A stretch of DNA of 64,000 nucleotides from Trema orientale (GCA_002914845.1 JXTC01000279.1:128582-192581), one strand, 5' to 3'; counted from the stretch's first letter, positions 33,891-45,731 are shown. Notes: generated from the sequence alone by a model not told the origin. Program-made: numbers and translations.

Positions 33891-35012
33891 CTACGAAGGG
33901 AGTGGGCGCGGAGGAGGAGGAAGAAGTTGATGGACATTGTTATGCACCTGGTTGGCCCCGGTCGTGTTCTGGGTTATGAACGGGTGCCGCAGCAGCCTCG
34001 AGGCGGTCCACCGCCGCGACGGCTCCCTCTGGAGGCAGCAGGCGATGAAATCCCTGAACTCCCTCGACGCGGTGGCCGGCGCCTCCGGCGGCTGCGACAT
34101 GCAGATGGCGCACATTAGGCTCGCCCAATCGCCCTGCCGCCCGACCGCGAAGGGGAACCTCCCGAGATAGAACTCGAGGATGCTGACGCCGAGGCTCCAA
34201 ATGTCCCCGGCGTAGCCATCGTACTGGCCGTGGTTGAGATCGGTGTTGATCCTCTCGGGGCTCATGTAGGCAATGGTCCCGACCGACGAATTGCAAGGGT
34301 CCATGGTCTGCTCCAGGATCCGGCTCACCCCGAAATCGGCGATCTTGACCTGCTTCCGGACGTTGATGAGGAGATTCGAGGGCTTGATGTCCCGATGGAC
34401 GATCCGACGGCCGTGGAGGTACGCGAGCCCGCGGAGGGTCTGGCGGGCGAGGTCGGCGAGGTCCTGCTCCCGGGGGATCTTCTGGCCCTCGAGCGAGCCC
34501 CGGTCCATGAACTCGAGGAGGACCTGGATTTCGCCGTTGTGGTCGAACATGTCGTGGCACTTGACCACGTTAGGGTTATCGACGTCGCGGAGGATCTCGA
34601 TCTCGCGGCAGATCTGGCGCCGGACCGACTCCTCGTGGTTGCCGTAGATCACCTTGAGGGCGTAGATCTTGGCGGTGGGCCGGTGGATCACCTTGTAGAC
34701 CGTCCCGCCGGTGCCGCTCCCGACCCGGCTCACCCGCTCGAGCTCCGAGAAGTGGATGAGCTGCGTGCCGCTGCTGCTGACGCTGCCGCAGCTGTTGCTC
34801 CCATGGTGGTTCTGGTTCTGGTAGGGACCACCACCGCAGGACGAAGGAGCGGAGGTCGGAGGAAGAGGAAGAGGCACCGCCAGAGACGGGTCCCGCTGGG
34901 GGAGAGGTAGGGTTAGGTCAGGACGGCGTCGCGGCTTCCTAGATGGGGTCGAACCAGGCGAAGGAGACGACGAGGAAGAAGACGAAGGCGGCGGTGGCTG
35001 AGCCGGTCTCAT
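33891..35012 (-). CDS. MKK5: MAP kinase kinase, MKK4/MKK5 type
   Basis: Intronless 373-aa dual-specificity kinase. Group C plant MKKs (Arabidopsis MKK4/MKK5) relay signals from MAPKKKs to MPK3/MPK6 in immunity, stress and development. The N-terminal MAPK-docking site is [14 protein letters not shown] (28-41). Kinase features: glycine loop GSGTGGTV (98-105), catalytic K120, HRD 206-208, DFG 226-228. The activation segment has T236 and S242, fitting the plant MKK S/T-x5-S/T rule, followed by [12 protein letters not shown]. The C-terminus PPPPRPLPS is typical of the group. All catalytic residues are present and the length equals the family norm. The coding region is markedly GC-rich against an AT-rich background, giving long spurious ORFs on the other strand. 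MKK4 and MKK5 are not separable here, so the symbol means MKK4/5-like. The start fits the conserved MRP N-terminus. Confidence 0.95.
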   Translation of the reverse strand: MRPAQPPPPSSSSSSSPSPGSTPSRKPRRRPDLTLPLPQRDPSLAVPLPLPPTSAPSSCGGGPYQNQNHHGSNSCGSVSSSGTQLIHFSELERVSRVGSGTGGTVYKVIHRPTAKIYALKVIYGNHEESVRRQICREIEILRDVDNPNVVKCHDMFDHNGEIQVLLEFMDRGSLEGQKIPREQDLADLARQTLRGLAYLHGRRIVHRDIKPSNLLINVRKQVKIADFGVSRILEQTMDPCNSSVGTIAYMSPERINTDLNHGQYDGYAGDIWSLGVSILEFYLGRFPFAVGRQGDWASLMCAICMSQPPEAPATASREFRDFIACCLQREPSRRWTASRLLRHPFITQNTTGANQVHNNVHQLLPPPPRPLPS

Positions 35013-35165
35013 AACTCACCTCTCTTAGTTTTTTCGACTCGGTGTTGAATTGAATCGGCTTCTTTCTTTCTTTCTTTATTTCTTTTTCCTTTCCTCTCTG
35101 CGTTGAAATTCTCTCTCTCTCTCCCTTTCTTTCTTTCTTTTCTCTCTCTCTAATGGTCTAATAGT
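35013..35165 (-). promoter_or_regulatory. GA-rich leader or core promoter of MKK
   Basis: Immediately upstream of the MKK start, the minus strand is a run of GAGAGAGA and GAAAGAAA repeats (plus-strand CTCTCTCT at about 35110-35155). Such tracts are common in plant leaders and bind GAGA/BPC proteins. No TATA box is evident. Role inferred from position only. Confidence 0.4.
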
Positions 35166-37569
35166 TTTTTTTTTTTCCTCTTCCCTTCAAATAAACAAAA
35201 CAACAATAAACATTTATTTATTGTTGTTTATATTTATTTATGTCTTAATATTTTTTTGAAATTGATAACAAATTGATTTTGGGTTTTGGGGCGTGTTGAT
35301 TTTGATTTTTCTGATCAATCAAGACAAAATCCAAGCCATGACTTAGGGGAGGAGGGAGGAGAAAAATAAAAGGGAGGAATTTTTCAAGGAGGAGAGAGAA
35401 AGTTCCAGGAAGGGGAAGAAAAGCGTGGAAAATAGAAGAGGAAGAAAATTGGTAAAAGCTTTAGCTGAAATAAGGAGGAGGAGCAGGAGGAGGAGGAGCA
35501 GGAGGAGAAAAAAGAGAAGGATTTTTTTATGACAAGGGCATCCCACGCACGCGCTGCGATAGAGATTACTTGACTACGATGAATCTGATTGGATCGGCTT
35601 AGCGTGGGGTCCAGCGAGTGGGGGGCGTGACTCTTGGATTTTGGTTGTTTGGGGTGTAGTTTTGGTTAAGGGTTCGGAACCCAAAATCCACTGAACCCAA
35701 AACGAACTCAACCCATGGTTGGTTGGATTGGGTAGGGTTGGCCCTTTGGTCTCTTGGCTCTTGGCTCTTGGCTCCTGGCCAATGCTGATGGCCACAACAC
35801 TTCTGCTTTGCTTCTAATTTTTATTAAATGTCAGAACAACTGAATTCTACGTGGTTTTCATGGATATGTAATGTGTGGGCAATTTACGCGATTCTTAGAT
35901 AAATTTGGATATCATAACGATATTAACCCAATTAAAAAATAAAAAAAAGAGATAGATTTGGATTTTTTTTTTTTCTATACCAAGAAAATGCAGAATCCAA
36001 TTGGATTTGTTCAGTTTTTTTATATGCCAATAGGCTCATTTAGGATAATGACCGAATTTTTTCGTATAAATCTAGTTTCTGATTTTATTTTTTTTGTCTT
36101 AGTAAGTTTCTAAATATATCAGTTAATATATTTAATATACTAAATAAAGGGATTAAATTTGGGATAATTATTTTGATAAAATGCTTAATATATTCTATCG
36201 GTTTTTATAAATTAAAAAATATATCTTTTTGGATTTATAAATTATTAAAAGGTTCACCTTTTTTATTTTATTGAGTCAAAAAATTATCCTCCTTCTAAAC
36301 TTGTAACCAAAAAAATATGATCGAAAAAACAACAAATAGTGGTGGATGAAATACAAAAATGAATAAGAATAAGAAGATATAGTGAATTAAGTTTTCTATA
36401 ACTTTTTTAAGAAATTTTTTTAATTTTTAGTTAATTAATTGTGTTTAGATTAGGGCATCTTGGTCATTCAAAAAAAGAATTCATACTTATTTTTTAACAA
36501 ATTAAATAGAAGAGTGAAATCCGTAATGATTTGTTAATCTAAGGGGATTTTTTTTATTATTTATGAAAACTGAGATGATATATTGAGCATTTCTTCAAAA
36601 TCAAATAGATAATTTTGTATTATCCTAATAAATTTTGTCACATACATATTCGTACATTTATTATAAAATATAAGAAAAATTAACGTACTTTTTTTAAAAA
36701 ATCTTTTTTCTTTCCAAACAGTTTTTTTGTTAAATCAGTTGACATAATTAAATATTATACCTTATCTTACTTTTTCAATATTACACTATGTGTCATATGA
36801 GTCCGTATTTAATTGGTGATTATTTTAAATCGATTAATAGTAAAATTTAATTTATCAATAAAAACATGACAAATAACATTACACATTAGGTTAATCTCAA
36901 AAAATACAAATGACACACAAATATCCGCACTAATTTTTGTGTTTGGTAATAACATACTTATTTCCTAAAGGTTTTAAACGATTGCAGTCATTCACTTTCA
37001 AGAACAACATAAACGAAAAATGGTTTTAGATATTAGAAAGCAAAGAGGCAAGTTTTGCTCCCAAATAACGACAAAAGAATAGCCATTAAAGAAGATTTTA
37101 AACCGTATATAATTTACATATACGTGTGAATTGATATATATTTGAGAGATGAAGAAAGTGTCGGAGTCTCTCAACGAAGAAACTGTCAGGGTTAATGACA
37201 TATTTGGTCCTTGAACTATCTTTGTTGAAATAATTTAGTTCCTGAAGTTATAATATGTAATTAATTCCCGAATAATCATTTCAGTGGCAATTTTGATCCA
37301 ATTGACAACTTATGTTTGAATATTGACAGAACTGATCACGTTAGACGCATATGACACTAATTAGTGTCTAATGAAGTTAATTTAAAATAATTTATTTATA
37401 TACTTATTAGTTCTAGCAAACACTATATACGTCTCACAAAACAGAACATTATTTGAGGAAAGAACCTTTCTAGTTTTTGATGGATGACATAAGAAAGCCA
37501 AGATTCTTTTTTTTTTTTTTTAATAAGTAAAAACACCAATCAAACCCAGAAGGAAAAAAGTTAAAAAAG
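35166..37569. other. Intergenic upstream of MKK, no gene
   Basis: AT-rich. A short inverted repeat (AACAACAATAAA / TTTATTGTTGTT) lies at about 35200-35231. A GGAGGA-repeat block at about 35343-35520 makes a poly-leucine pseudo-ORF, and an imperfect 7-8 bp CTCTTGG repeat lies at about 35748-35778. Nothing coding was recognised from 35.8 to 37.5 kb. Confidence 0.45.
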
Positions 37570-37850
37570 GAAAACTAAGGACCTATATGGCATTGTCTTT
37601 TATTTTTTGTTCTCAAAATTGTCTTTTCAAATATGAGAACAAAAATTATTTTTTGTTATTTTAAAACAATAGTAGATGTTTAGCAAATATTTTCTAAAAC
37701 AGTTTTTAGGGGAAAAAAAAGTTATATTAGTATTGTAGAAAAAATATTTGGAGAAAGAAAATTAACAGATGGTGAGGAGAGATAAATTCAGGTAAAAGAA
37801 TAAGGAGAGAGAAAAAGTCCTAAAAGAAAATTACTAAAACTGCTATGACT
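37570..37850. repeat. Partial copy of the purine-rich element
   Basis: TGGCATTGTCTTTTATTTTTTG and the following ~250 bases match the left part of the units at 636-2392, including the AATATGAGAACAAAAA and GGAGAGATAAATTCAGGT-like blocks. It breaks off where the palindromic element at 37868 begins. Confidence 0.65.
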
Positions 37851-37867
37851 ATAAAAGTAAAAAAAAC

Positions 37868-38190
37868 ATGGGTAGGACTGATTTGGGCCAAAATCACTTT
37901 TTTCCGCTTTTTTATAAAAATGTCATTTTTAGGGGTATCAATAAGTTCTTAACCATAGATCAAAAGCTTATTGTCTATGAAAAAGTCATAAATAAGTTCT
38001 TAACTATAGGTCAAAAGCTTAGTGACTATGAAAAAACTATTATCTATGACTTTTTCATAGACAATAACTTCTTGACCATAGGTCAAGACATCTTTGACAC
38101 TCCTAAAATTATCATTTTTGAAAAAATGCATAAAAAGGTCATTTTGGCCGAAATTAGTTCTTTTCTCATATTCTTATTCTAAAAGGCCTA
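37868..38190. repeat. Palindromic element with internal 51-bp duplication
   Basis: The arms TTTGGGCCAAAATCACTTTTTT (from about 37885) and the inverse of CATTTTGGCCGAAATTAG (about 38139-38156) are inverted. Within the left arm a ~51-bp unit (AATAAGTTCTTAACCATAG...) is directly duplicated (about 37939 and 37990), and an inverted copy follows at about 38040-38090. The fold would be nearly complete across ~300 bp. No coding capacity; class uncertain. Confidence 0.65.
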
Positions 38191-38750
38191 TTTTTTGAGA
38201 AAAGGACAAGGATAAGACTATTTTTACTATATTTTGACATTTTTAGGACTATCATGATATAATGGATAATTTTATGAACAAAATTTAAACTTTAGGACAT
38301 GGTGTAGAGAGAATTAAATGCATTCTAAAGTTGCCCTTACTGAAAAATGAAAGGTTGATGAGAGTAGCATTTCTCTCCTATTTTTCCTTCCATTTATCTT
38401 TTTCCTTTCTTCTTTCTTGTCATTTCTCTTTCTCTCTCTCTTCTATGGTTGCTGTGTTCTATGTCTCTCTCTGTTGTTGTTGTATTTCACGTGTTATTTT
38501 TCAGAGACAAAACTAGTCAAGATTCGTTTATTTATTTAAAAAAAAAAAAAAACTTAGCTGGATATTTGTTTGAGAGTTTTGATATTTGAAGGTTAGAAGT
38601 TATGTATATAGTTTATTTCATAAATATTTATTCGTAATTGATATTGAGTGAGCAATATTTGAAAGAGCTCTATAATACTAATTTAGACATTAATTTGCTG
38701 GTCATGTTTTTTTTACTATATATTTTCATAATGGTATTCTGTACGTAACA

Positions 38751-38913
38751 TGTCAAGTAGTTCTTGATCCCAAGTCGAGTAGTTTTTGACCACATAGTCA
38801 AGTAGTTCATGACCCCAAAGCAAGAACTACTTAACCTGGAGTCAAGTGTTACTTAACCTAGATCAAGTACTACTTGACCCTATGTCACGTACTGGTCAAG
38901 TAGTACTTGACCA
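38751..38913. repeat. Array of ~22-bp GTCAAGTAGT repeats
   Basis: Seven or so diverged units of the type GTCAAGTAGTTCTTGATCC start at 38752, 38774, 38797, 38820 (inverted or degenerate), 38841, 38862 and 38894. Each unit is itself a near-palindrome (GTCAAG...CTTGAC). Further isolated units occur at about 39294, 39362, 39383 and 39410. Not coding. Confidence 0.8.
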
Positions 38914-39790
38914 GAAATAATAGGCAACAAAATTACAAATATAGACTTAGGTGGGTGACTTTCTAGTCCTTCTTTGACAATGGCGACTTAGATAACGACT
39001 TTCTCGTTCCTCCCACCCATATCGCAGTTAAAGATTTTGTGGACTCTTTTTTACCTTAGGCTGACTTAGTTTTACTGTTATGGAACTTTCTGTATTCCTT
39101 TAGATGAAATTGAAGAGCTTAAATACAGACTTTGGTGAACGATTTTTGAATTTACGAGTGATTTTCAGTGATTTTTGTAGTCTGATATAAGGAACTCTGC
39201 ATATTTAATGACAAATAAAATATAGTCCTGAGTAAAAAATAAAAAAATAAACATTAAGTTAAATCAACCAAATGAACTGATCAAGTAGACAATAGGTCAA
39301 GTTAAAGCGTGAGCCCTAATCAGATAAATAGTTCATGATCTCATGTAATTAAAAATTTGCAGTCAAGAAGTACTCGACCTTAAGTCAAGTGGATCTTGAC
39401 CTTTACTGAGGTCAAGTGGATAGAAATGTATTTTACAAGAAAGTGTGTGGGGTGGGTTATGTAAATTTGAGGTGGGGCCTTGTCGGTTGTCAGGTTACAT
39501 GTTGAGTTTGAATGGGGATACTTGAGACTTTTACTAAGTGTTTGGTTCATTAGAATGAGTGTTGGAATGGAAAGGCCATTCCAAATAAAAGCTCATTCCA
39601 TTGTTTGGTTTTACATTGGGCGAATGAATTCTTATTCCATAGTAATCTTAATTCCATCAAATAATAGAATTGTAGTTCGACTAAAAAAATAACTATGAAA
39701 TTATAATTCTACCTTTTTGTCAACATGGAGCTATATTTGTACCCCATACTCATATAAAGACACCCTTTTAATTTTGAAAGGGTAAAATTC
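38914..39790. other. Intergenic with MITE-like fragment
   Basis: No gene. 39540-39720 carries TTTGGTT and GGAATGG/CCATTCC motifs similar to the Tourist-like elements in this window. The rest was not recognised. Confidence 0.4.
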
Positions 39791-40882
39791 TGTTGGCAAC
39801 CTTCATGTTGCAACATGACTAGTTTCACGGTCATGTTACAACATGCGACCAAATATTTGATCTGAATCGATTTTTCAGTATTTGCCTTATTGCCTTTTAT
39901 ATGCTTTAGGTCACGATTTGTATAGTTGTCTATTATAAAAATCTAATCTTATTAATGCATACACGGATCTGTTTGAGAGGAAATAGGTAAGTGACTCTTA
40001 CCTAATTTGGTTTTGAGTATATGTCACTATTTCATTAAGGAAATTCCTTTAAATGAATATTTTATGTTAATATCTTTTATGGAAGTTTCCTTAACTTAAT
40101 TGTGATGATTCTAGTTGATTACAATTAATCTAATTCGTGCTATTTGCTGTGAATTAGGTTTGAGTAACTGATTATTTTGTTTCAGGAAAGTAATCTGAAA
40201 GTTTCCTTTTCTGTTACAACATGACTGGTTGACAGATCATGTTGCAACATGTGGTCAGAATCAGTAACTATTTACCAGATCTATTTTTCTAAGTTTGGTA
40301 ACAAACTTTTCTGATTTTGCAAGTCTTCTAATCAACATTAAATGCTTTTTATTATTTATTGGCAGATATTAACATGAAGGCTTGCTCCTTTCTCTATATT
40401 AAGGCCACTCAAGAGTAGCTTTAGATATAGAGACCACTTATTGTATTTTGGCTATTGTGTGTAAAAGAAAGGTTTTTCTTTTAGCCATATTTTAAACTTA
40501 GGAGGTGTCCAAGTCGTGTGAGTGATAGCACTTCGGGAGAGGTGCTGATTGTCGACTTCAAGTACCTGAAGGGATTTTAGAAGAACGAAGTCAACCTAAG
40601 ACGAGTGGTGCTCGCTAGACACGTTGGTGAAGGAATACATCCACATTGCGACAATCAAAAGAGGGAGTCTTTTATTGTATAAGTCAAATTGGTGTTTGTA
40701 TTCATTCAAACTTTACTAATAGTGTTTATTCTCTGGGCGTGGCCCCTTGGACGTAGGTTATCGAGAGATAACTGAACCAAGTAAAAATATCTTGTGTTAT
40801 TTTTATAATTTCCGCATTACCACCTGACGTAATTAATTGAGAATTAATTATATTCGGTAATACCTGATTAACGGACCTAACA
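39791..40882 (+). mobile_element. Solo LTR, copia-like
   Basis: 1092 bp from TGTTGGCAACC to CCTAACA, with near-matching flanks AATTC (39786-39790) and AATTT (40883-40887). Near the end it has CTTGGACGTAGG and GAGATAACTGAACCA, resembling the R/U5 part of SIRE/Maximus-type copia LTRs. A diverged second copy in the same orientation lies at 59653-60910. No internal region is present. Confidence 0.7.
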
Positions 40883-41090
40883 AATTTAAAAAAAAAAAGG
40901 AAAAAATCCTAAGTATGTTATAACTAATAAAAGACAATGCAAAACATTTATCTAGACATCCCTTCTTCCTTCGAAGGCTCTGGCCAGATTTTATCCATAT
41001 CATCCACATATATACTTTAGATTCGAGCAAAAATTCGATCATGATTTGTTTTAAATTTGCTGCAAAGAATTTTACCTTTATTTAAAATAA

Positions 41091-41672
41091 ATCATTAATA
41101 ACTTTCTTCTAAATAAATGCAATAGTACCTAGAAATATTGTTTTATTAGTAAATTTATTTCGTAAAATCTCATCTTAAATAATAGTTTTGTAAAATTTTT
41201 TCCTCGTTTTTTGTTGTCTCTTAGATAATTCTTTCATTCTTTTTTCTCATGTGGTATATAACTTATGATTCTCATTCTGAACCTCTTAATAGTGTAAATA
41301 AATTCATTTTGAAATAAAATAAGCAGAAGAAAACTACAAAGCTTCAACATGGAAGTAAACATATATGATAAGAAAGAAACAAATCATTAATGACTTTATT
41401 CTAAACAAATGCAACAATACTTGGAAATGTTGTTTTTATTAATGGCTTTGTTTCGTGAAAACTCATCTTAAATAATAGTTTTGTAGAACTTTTTCTCGTT
41501 TTTTGTTGTCTCTTGGATAATTCTTTCATTCTTTTTTCTCATGTGATATATAACGTAGGATTCTAGTTTTGAACCTCTTAATAGTGTAAATAAATTTATT
41601 TTAAAATAAAATAAGCATAAGAAAACTATAAAGCTTGAACATGAAAGTAAACATCTGTGATAAGAAAGAAAC
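41091..41672. repeat. 292-bp tandem duplication
   Basis: Two units start ATCATTAAT at 41091 and 41383 and stay about 90% identical by eye, through TCTCATCTTAAATAATAG and AACCTCTTAATAGTGTAAAT to TAAGAAAGAAAC. No ORF or TE motif explains them. Confidence 0.85.
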
Positions 41673-42538
41673 TAAAAAATTGAGAGGAAAGAAAATAATG
41701 AAAAACTGTATGAGACATGAGAAAGAGATAAATGTGAGACAAAGTAGATATAACAGGGAGGACGCTACAAAGTAAAAATAAGGCATTAAAACTACTAGAA
41801 TTAGAATTGGGTTTACACTATACATTAAGATTGAAGATTGTCCTATTTAATCATTTTACCAATTTAAGGGATGCTTTTATGCTGATAAGGGGTATAAATA
41901 TAACTCCCTCAATCTCTTTAAAATCTTAATTTTTATTTTTGCCCACTTAAGATATCTTAAAATAAGGACATTCCATTCCATTAGATTAACCAAACAATAG
42001 AATATCATTCTTATTCCCATTCTAATTCAATTTAATTACCATTCACATTGTTATTCTAATAAACCAACAATAATATATCTTATGGGTCTATTTTTCAGTC
42101 CTAAAAGGTTTATTCAAAAGGATAGTCCTAAAAATGTCCAAGACGAGAGAAGGAGTCTTATCCATGGCCTTGTTGGCCCAAATGAAAGGAAGCTGCATAA
42201 ATAGCTTCCTCTAAGAACTTTTTTTTAACATTTACCTTCTATAGCACCATTTTGTGGATTTTTTTTAAATCAAATTGTCGTCCAATAAATTAATAAAGAA
42301 AAATTATAATATAAAAACAACAAACCTTTCCAACTATTGAAGAAAATCTTTATGTATCCGGAAATATCACAAACCCATGATCTAATCCACCCTTCCCCCC
42401 TCCTTTTTTTTTTCCCTACTATACAAATTCTTCGAATTTAACCTCCCTTCAAAATCTTTCACTGCCTCAAAATAAAGTAAAATATATATATATATATATC
42501 TATCGTCAAATTTGGGAAATAATAACATGAAAAGACTT
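41673..42538. other. Intergenic with inverted copy of a 38.2-kb motif
   Basis: No gene. 42105-42175 (GGATAGTCCTAAAAATGTCC and onward) is the inverse of 38195-38265, including GGATAAGACT and GACATTTTTAGGACTATC. The two could be termini of a ~4-kb element or two separate MITEs. A (TA)n run is near 42483. Confidence 0.4.
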
Positions 42539-42689
42539 TTTTTTTAAAAAAAAAAAGAGACTTAATTAATGACATCCACTTATTACAAAGAAAAGAAAAT
42601 ATAACTCATGCACTCTGAAAGTCGAACTCCGGACTTAGTACTTAATCCCCACCTACCCTACCACACCCACTGAGCTAGTCATAATGGGT
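42539..42689 (-). mobile_element. tRNA-derived SINE with 18-bp TSD
   Basis: Flanked by AATAACATGAAAAGACTT (42521-42538) and AATAAGATGAAAAGACTT (42690-42707), 17 of 18 identical. On the minus strand, a few bases from the 5' end, is the pol III A box TAGCTCAGTGGG (42677-42666). About 35 bases on is the B box GGAGTTCGACT (42630-42620). The 3' side ends in a T/A-rich tail. Box structure, size (151 bp) and long target duplication together identify a SINE. Confidence 0.85.
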
Positions 42690-43655
42690 AATAAGATGAA
42701 AAGACTTAAATACTCTACAATAAACAATACTTTTTTTTTTCTTTGAAAGAATATAATGAACAATCCTTTTTTAGACTTACACTTGTCTCCAAATGTGTAA
42801 GTACTAAAATTTGATTGTTTTGGTTGGTATACACTGATAAGAGAAAAGTTTTACCAACCGAAAATGATGTGGTTTTGTGATTTTTATTTTTTTATTTTTT
42901 GAATCTTTGATTTTTATTTAATTGAAGTTGGAAAATGATGTGCAATTCTAACCCAAAAAAAAAAAATTATTGGTTTCTTTAATCATTTGTCATATTTCTT
43001 CCCCAAATTAGATTTCAAAGAGTGTAGATTTGGTAAGTAGTTTAATTTATATATGGGCCATAATCTAATACGTATTTTTTTTTCTTTTACCTATTTATAT
43101 GTATTTTCTTTAATAATCTAACGGCTACCATGATTTGAGTAATAATAAATACACATTATTTAATATTTTTCTCTATGTAAATTTTACTACGATAATTGGG
43201 CAAAATAATACTATAGAAAGCTAAAAAAATACCTACTGGATTGGTGCCTTTCTCATATATATATATATATATTAATTAAAAGAAAAATATAATTCTCGGT
43301 ATTGCTTCCATATTTTTGGATGTATAGGAGTTTTCCTCAATATTAACAAAAGTATTCTTCTATGATAAGTTTCCATTAATAAACCTAATGCACTCCACGT
43401 CATTCTTCTCTGATAAGTTTCCATTAAATTTAATATACCTAATGTACTCCACGATAAACAGTTGACAAACTAATAACAAATAGAGAAACATAAATTAAGG
43501 GGTACGAGTGATATAACTTGTGAATTTTGTGGGAAAGATGGATGGAGTGAGGGAAAGACTTCTTGAATTTTGCCTCATCGTAGATTCTTGTTCCCCCCCT
43601 AATGTCGTCAATTTGCTCAGGTTGACATGTTTTGTGCTAAATTTAGTATATTTGG
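42690..43655. other. Intergenic, no gene
   Basis: AT-rich. CATTCTTCTCTGATAAGTTTCCATTAA is partly duplicated at about 43353 and 43401. A (TA)n run is at about 43257-43271. No gene recognised. Confidence 0.45.
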
Positions 43656-44202
43656 TAGGGCTGACAATTTGTTACATGACTCAAAACTCGCATAGAATTA
43701 GCAGCTTTAAGTTTGCCTTAAATGGATTCGGGTCAAAATCGTGTTGAACCCGCGAACTCGTTCATTAAATAGGTCGGGTTTGGATCAACCCGTTTATGAC
43801 CCATATAATATCTATTTGAAAATATTAGTGTCTTTTTAAGACTTTTTTATGCACATATATTGAGATTTTATGCGGTTTCAATTTATTTTTAGTAAATATT
43901 AGTGTCTTAAGGTCATAAAACATATATGAATTTATGTTAAATATGTTTAAAAAATATTTTAGTTAATTTGAATTAAAAGGGTTAACCAGTTGTGTCGGGT
44001 TGACTTGACCTGAATATGACCCATTTGAAAAAACAGGTTATGCTGGTCGTATCGGATCATCCCGTTTATAAACGGGTCAGGTACGAGTTAGAATTTTTGA
44101 TACGATTATTAAATAGGTCGGGTTCAGGTTGATGTATATGCTATTATATATGGATATTGACACGACATGAACACGGCCCACTGACACAAATAGCCACCCC
44201 TA
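43656..44202. mobile_element. hAT-type MITE, GGGTC-rich
   Basis: The left end is TAGGGCTGACAATTTG and the right end is the inverse of TAGGGGTGGCTATTTG. Flanks ATATTTGG (43648-43655) and GTATTTGG (44203-44210) agree at 7 of 8. The body has CGGGTTTGGATCAACCCG-like motifs in both orientations. Third member of the TAGGG hAT MITE group in this window. Confidence 0.8.
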
Positions 44203-45049
44203 GTATTTGGTAACCTTATTCAACTTTTCCAAAAGAGCTCATATACGATACCCTAACATAGTTTTCACTTATATATCCTAATTTAGCAATTATTGGTTGA
44301 GATGAGATATCGTGTTCTTGGTCTAAGTTATGGCTATTTGAATTAAGAGCCGATAAATTCCGAAAGGTCGAACAACTAGTAACTACCAATATTGCTTTTG
44401 TGAAAATTACGCTTAATACTTGTTTTTTGAAACTTATTTCATAAATACTCATTTTTATAGTCCATATTTTATATATAAAATATGAGTGGTCCACATTTAC
44501 AATGTAAATTTTATCCATGAGGTACACATTTCATGTGTAAAACTTGAAAGTTACACATTTTAAAATGTGTGTCAATTTTTAGTGTAATTTTTATTCATGA
44601 AATGTAGACTACGTTATACATTTAATACATGAAATTTATACCATGGTATACATTTTATGTGTAAAATAGTTGTGATCAATAATTCTCCGAAAAAATATAT
44701 AAAAACGTGTCTTTATGAAATAAAAATAAAAAACAGGTACTTATAAAAATGTAGTTTTAAAAACATGTATTTATGAACTTTTCCCATTGCTTTTTGATAT
44801 GATAATTTTCAGAACTTTGGTAGTTTTAATTCCTATTTTGCTTAAAATATGCTAATACATTTGACATCATGAGTTATTTTTAAAGGGTCATATAATAAAA
44901 AATGTTTTGAATAAAGACTAAATATATTTTCCCACAAACAAATTTTGAAACTTTTTTTTTTCCTTTTTTTAATCTATTGGTTTTTTTGTTCACTATAAAC
45001 GAAATATTCAAACAATGATAGAATGTGACTTAGAAAGTTTAACGTCTTA
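44203..45049. other. Intergenic with foldback region
   Basis: No gene. 44415-44780 is a loose inverted repeat (TTGTTTTTTGAAACTTATTTCATAAATAC versus the inverse near 44735-44780). Its centre repeats ACATTTCATGTGTAAAA-type motifs four or five times. Probably a MITE; boundaries not resolved. Confidence 0.4.
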
Positions 45050-45731
45050 GGGCCCGTTTGGTTGCAGTAGTGGAATGATAATGGTAATGGTAATAGTAAT
45101 CAGAATGAAATAGAAAATAAATAGTAATATAATTATATTGTTTGGTTGGAGTGGTGGAATCAGTAGCTAAATGGACGTTCTTATGTTTGGTTAACTGTGA
45201 AAATGAATAGAATTAGCTATACTCTTAAGCTAAAATAAATATTTTAAGTATTTTAAATTACATTTAGCATTCAATTATTTTATTAATTAAATTAATATTT
45301 TATTAAATTATTTTATATTTAGCATTATTTTATTATATTAATTAAATTATTATTTTATTAAATTATTTTACATTTAGAATTATTTTATTTTATTATTTCA
45401 TTAAATTATTTTATAAATTAAATTACTATTTTATTAAATTATTTTACATTTAGCATTAAATTATTTTATTAATTAAATTATTATTTTATTAAATTATTTT
45501 ATATTTAGCATTATATTACTTTATTTTATTATTTTATTCATTAAATAGTTTAATTAAATGATATTCCATTCCACCTTATTCCACCCAAGAGGTGGAATAG
45601 AATTCCACCATATTTGTTTCCAATGGAAAGATTTTTCCTATTTGGACTTTCTGACCAAACAATGGAATTAGGCCATTTTGGAATTATTTTTATTTCATTC
45701 CTTTCTATTACTCCCAACCAAATAGGGTCCT
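45050..45731. mobile_element. Tourist-like MITE (PIF/Harbinger)
   Basis: The left end is GGGCCCGTTTGGTTG and the right end is the inverse of GGACCCTATTTGGTTG. TTA lies outside both ends (45047-45049 and 45732-45734), the PIF/Harbinger target duplication. The AT-rich core (45240-45540) is a degenerate tandem array of TTAAATTATTTTA-type units with TTTAGCATT. Non-coding. Confidence 0.75.

Noticed and set aside
34230-34910. 226-codon plus-strand ORF opposite MKK (and others at 33940-34560 and 34273-34647)
   Set aside because: Shadow frames of the GC-rich MKK coding sequence; no family resemblance, while the minus strand gives a complete kinase.
15104-35012. A cyanogenic or serine-linked metabolic gene cluster (PGDH, mandelonitrile-lyase-like, MKK)
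   Set aside because: No pathway connects the genes, the lyase-like protein lacks the Prunus active-site His, and no P450 or glycosyltransferase is nearby.
35343-35546. 67-codon ORF with a poly-leucine stretch, resembling a membrane peptide
   Set aside because: Produced by a GGAGGA-type simple repeat upstream of MKK; no start context or homology.
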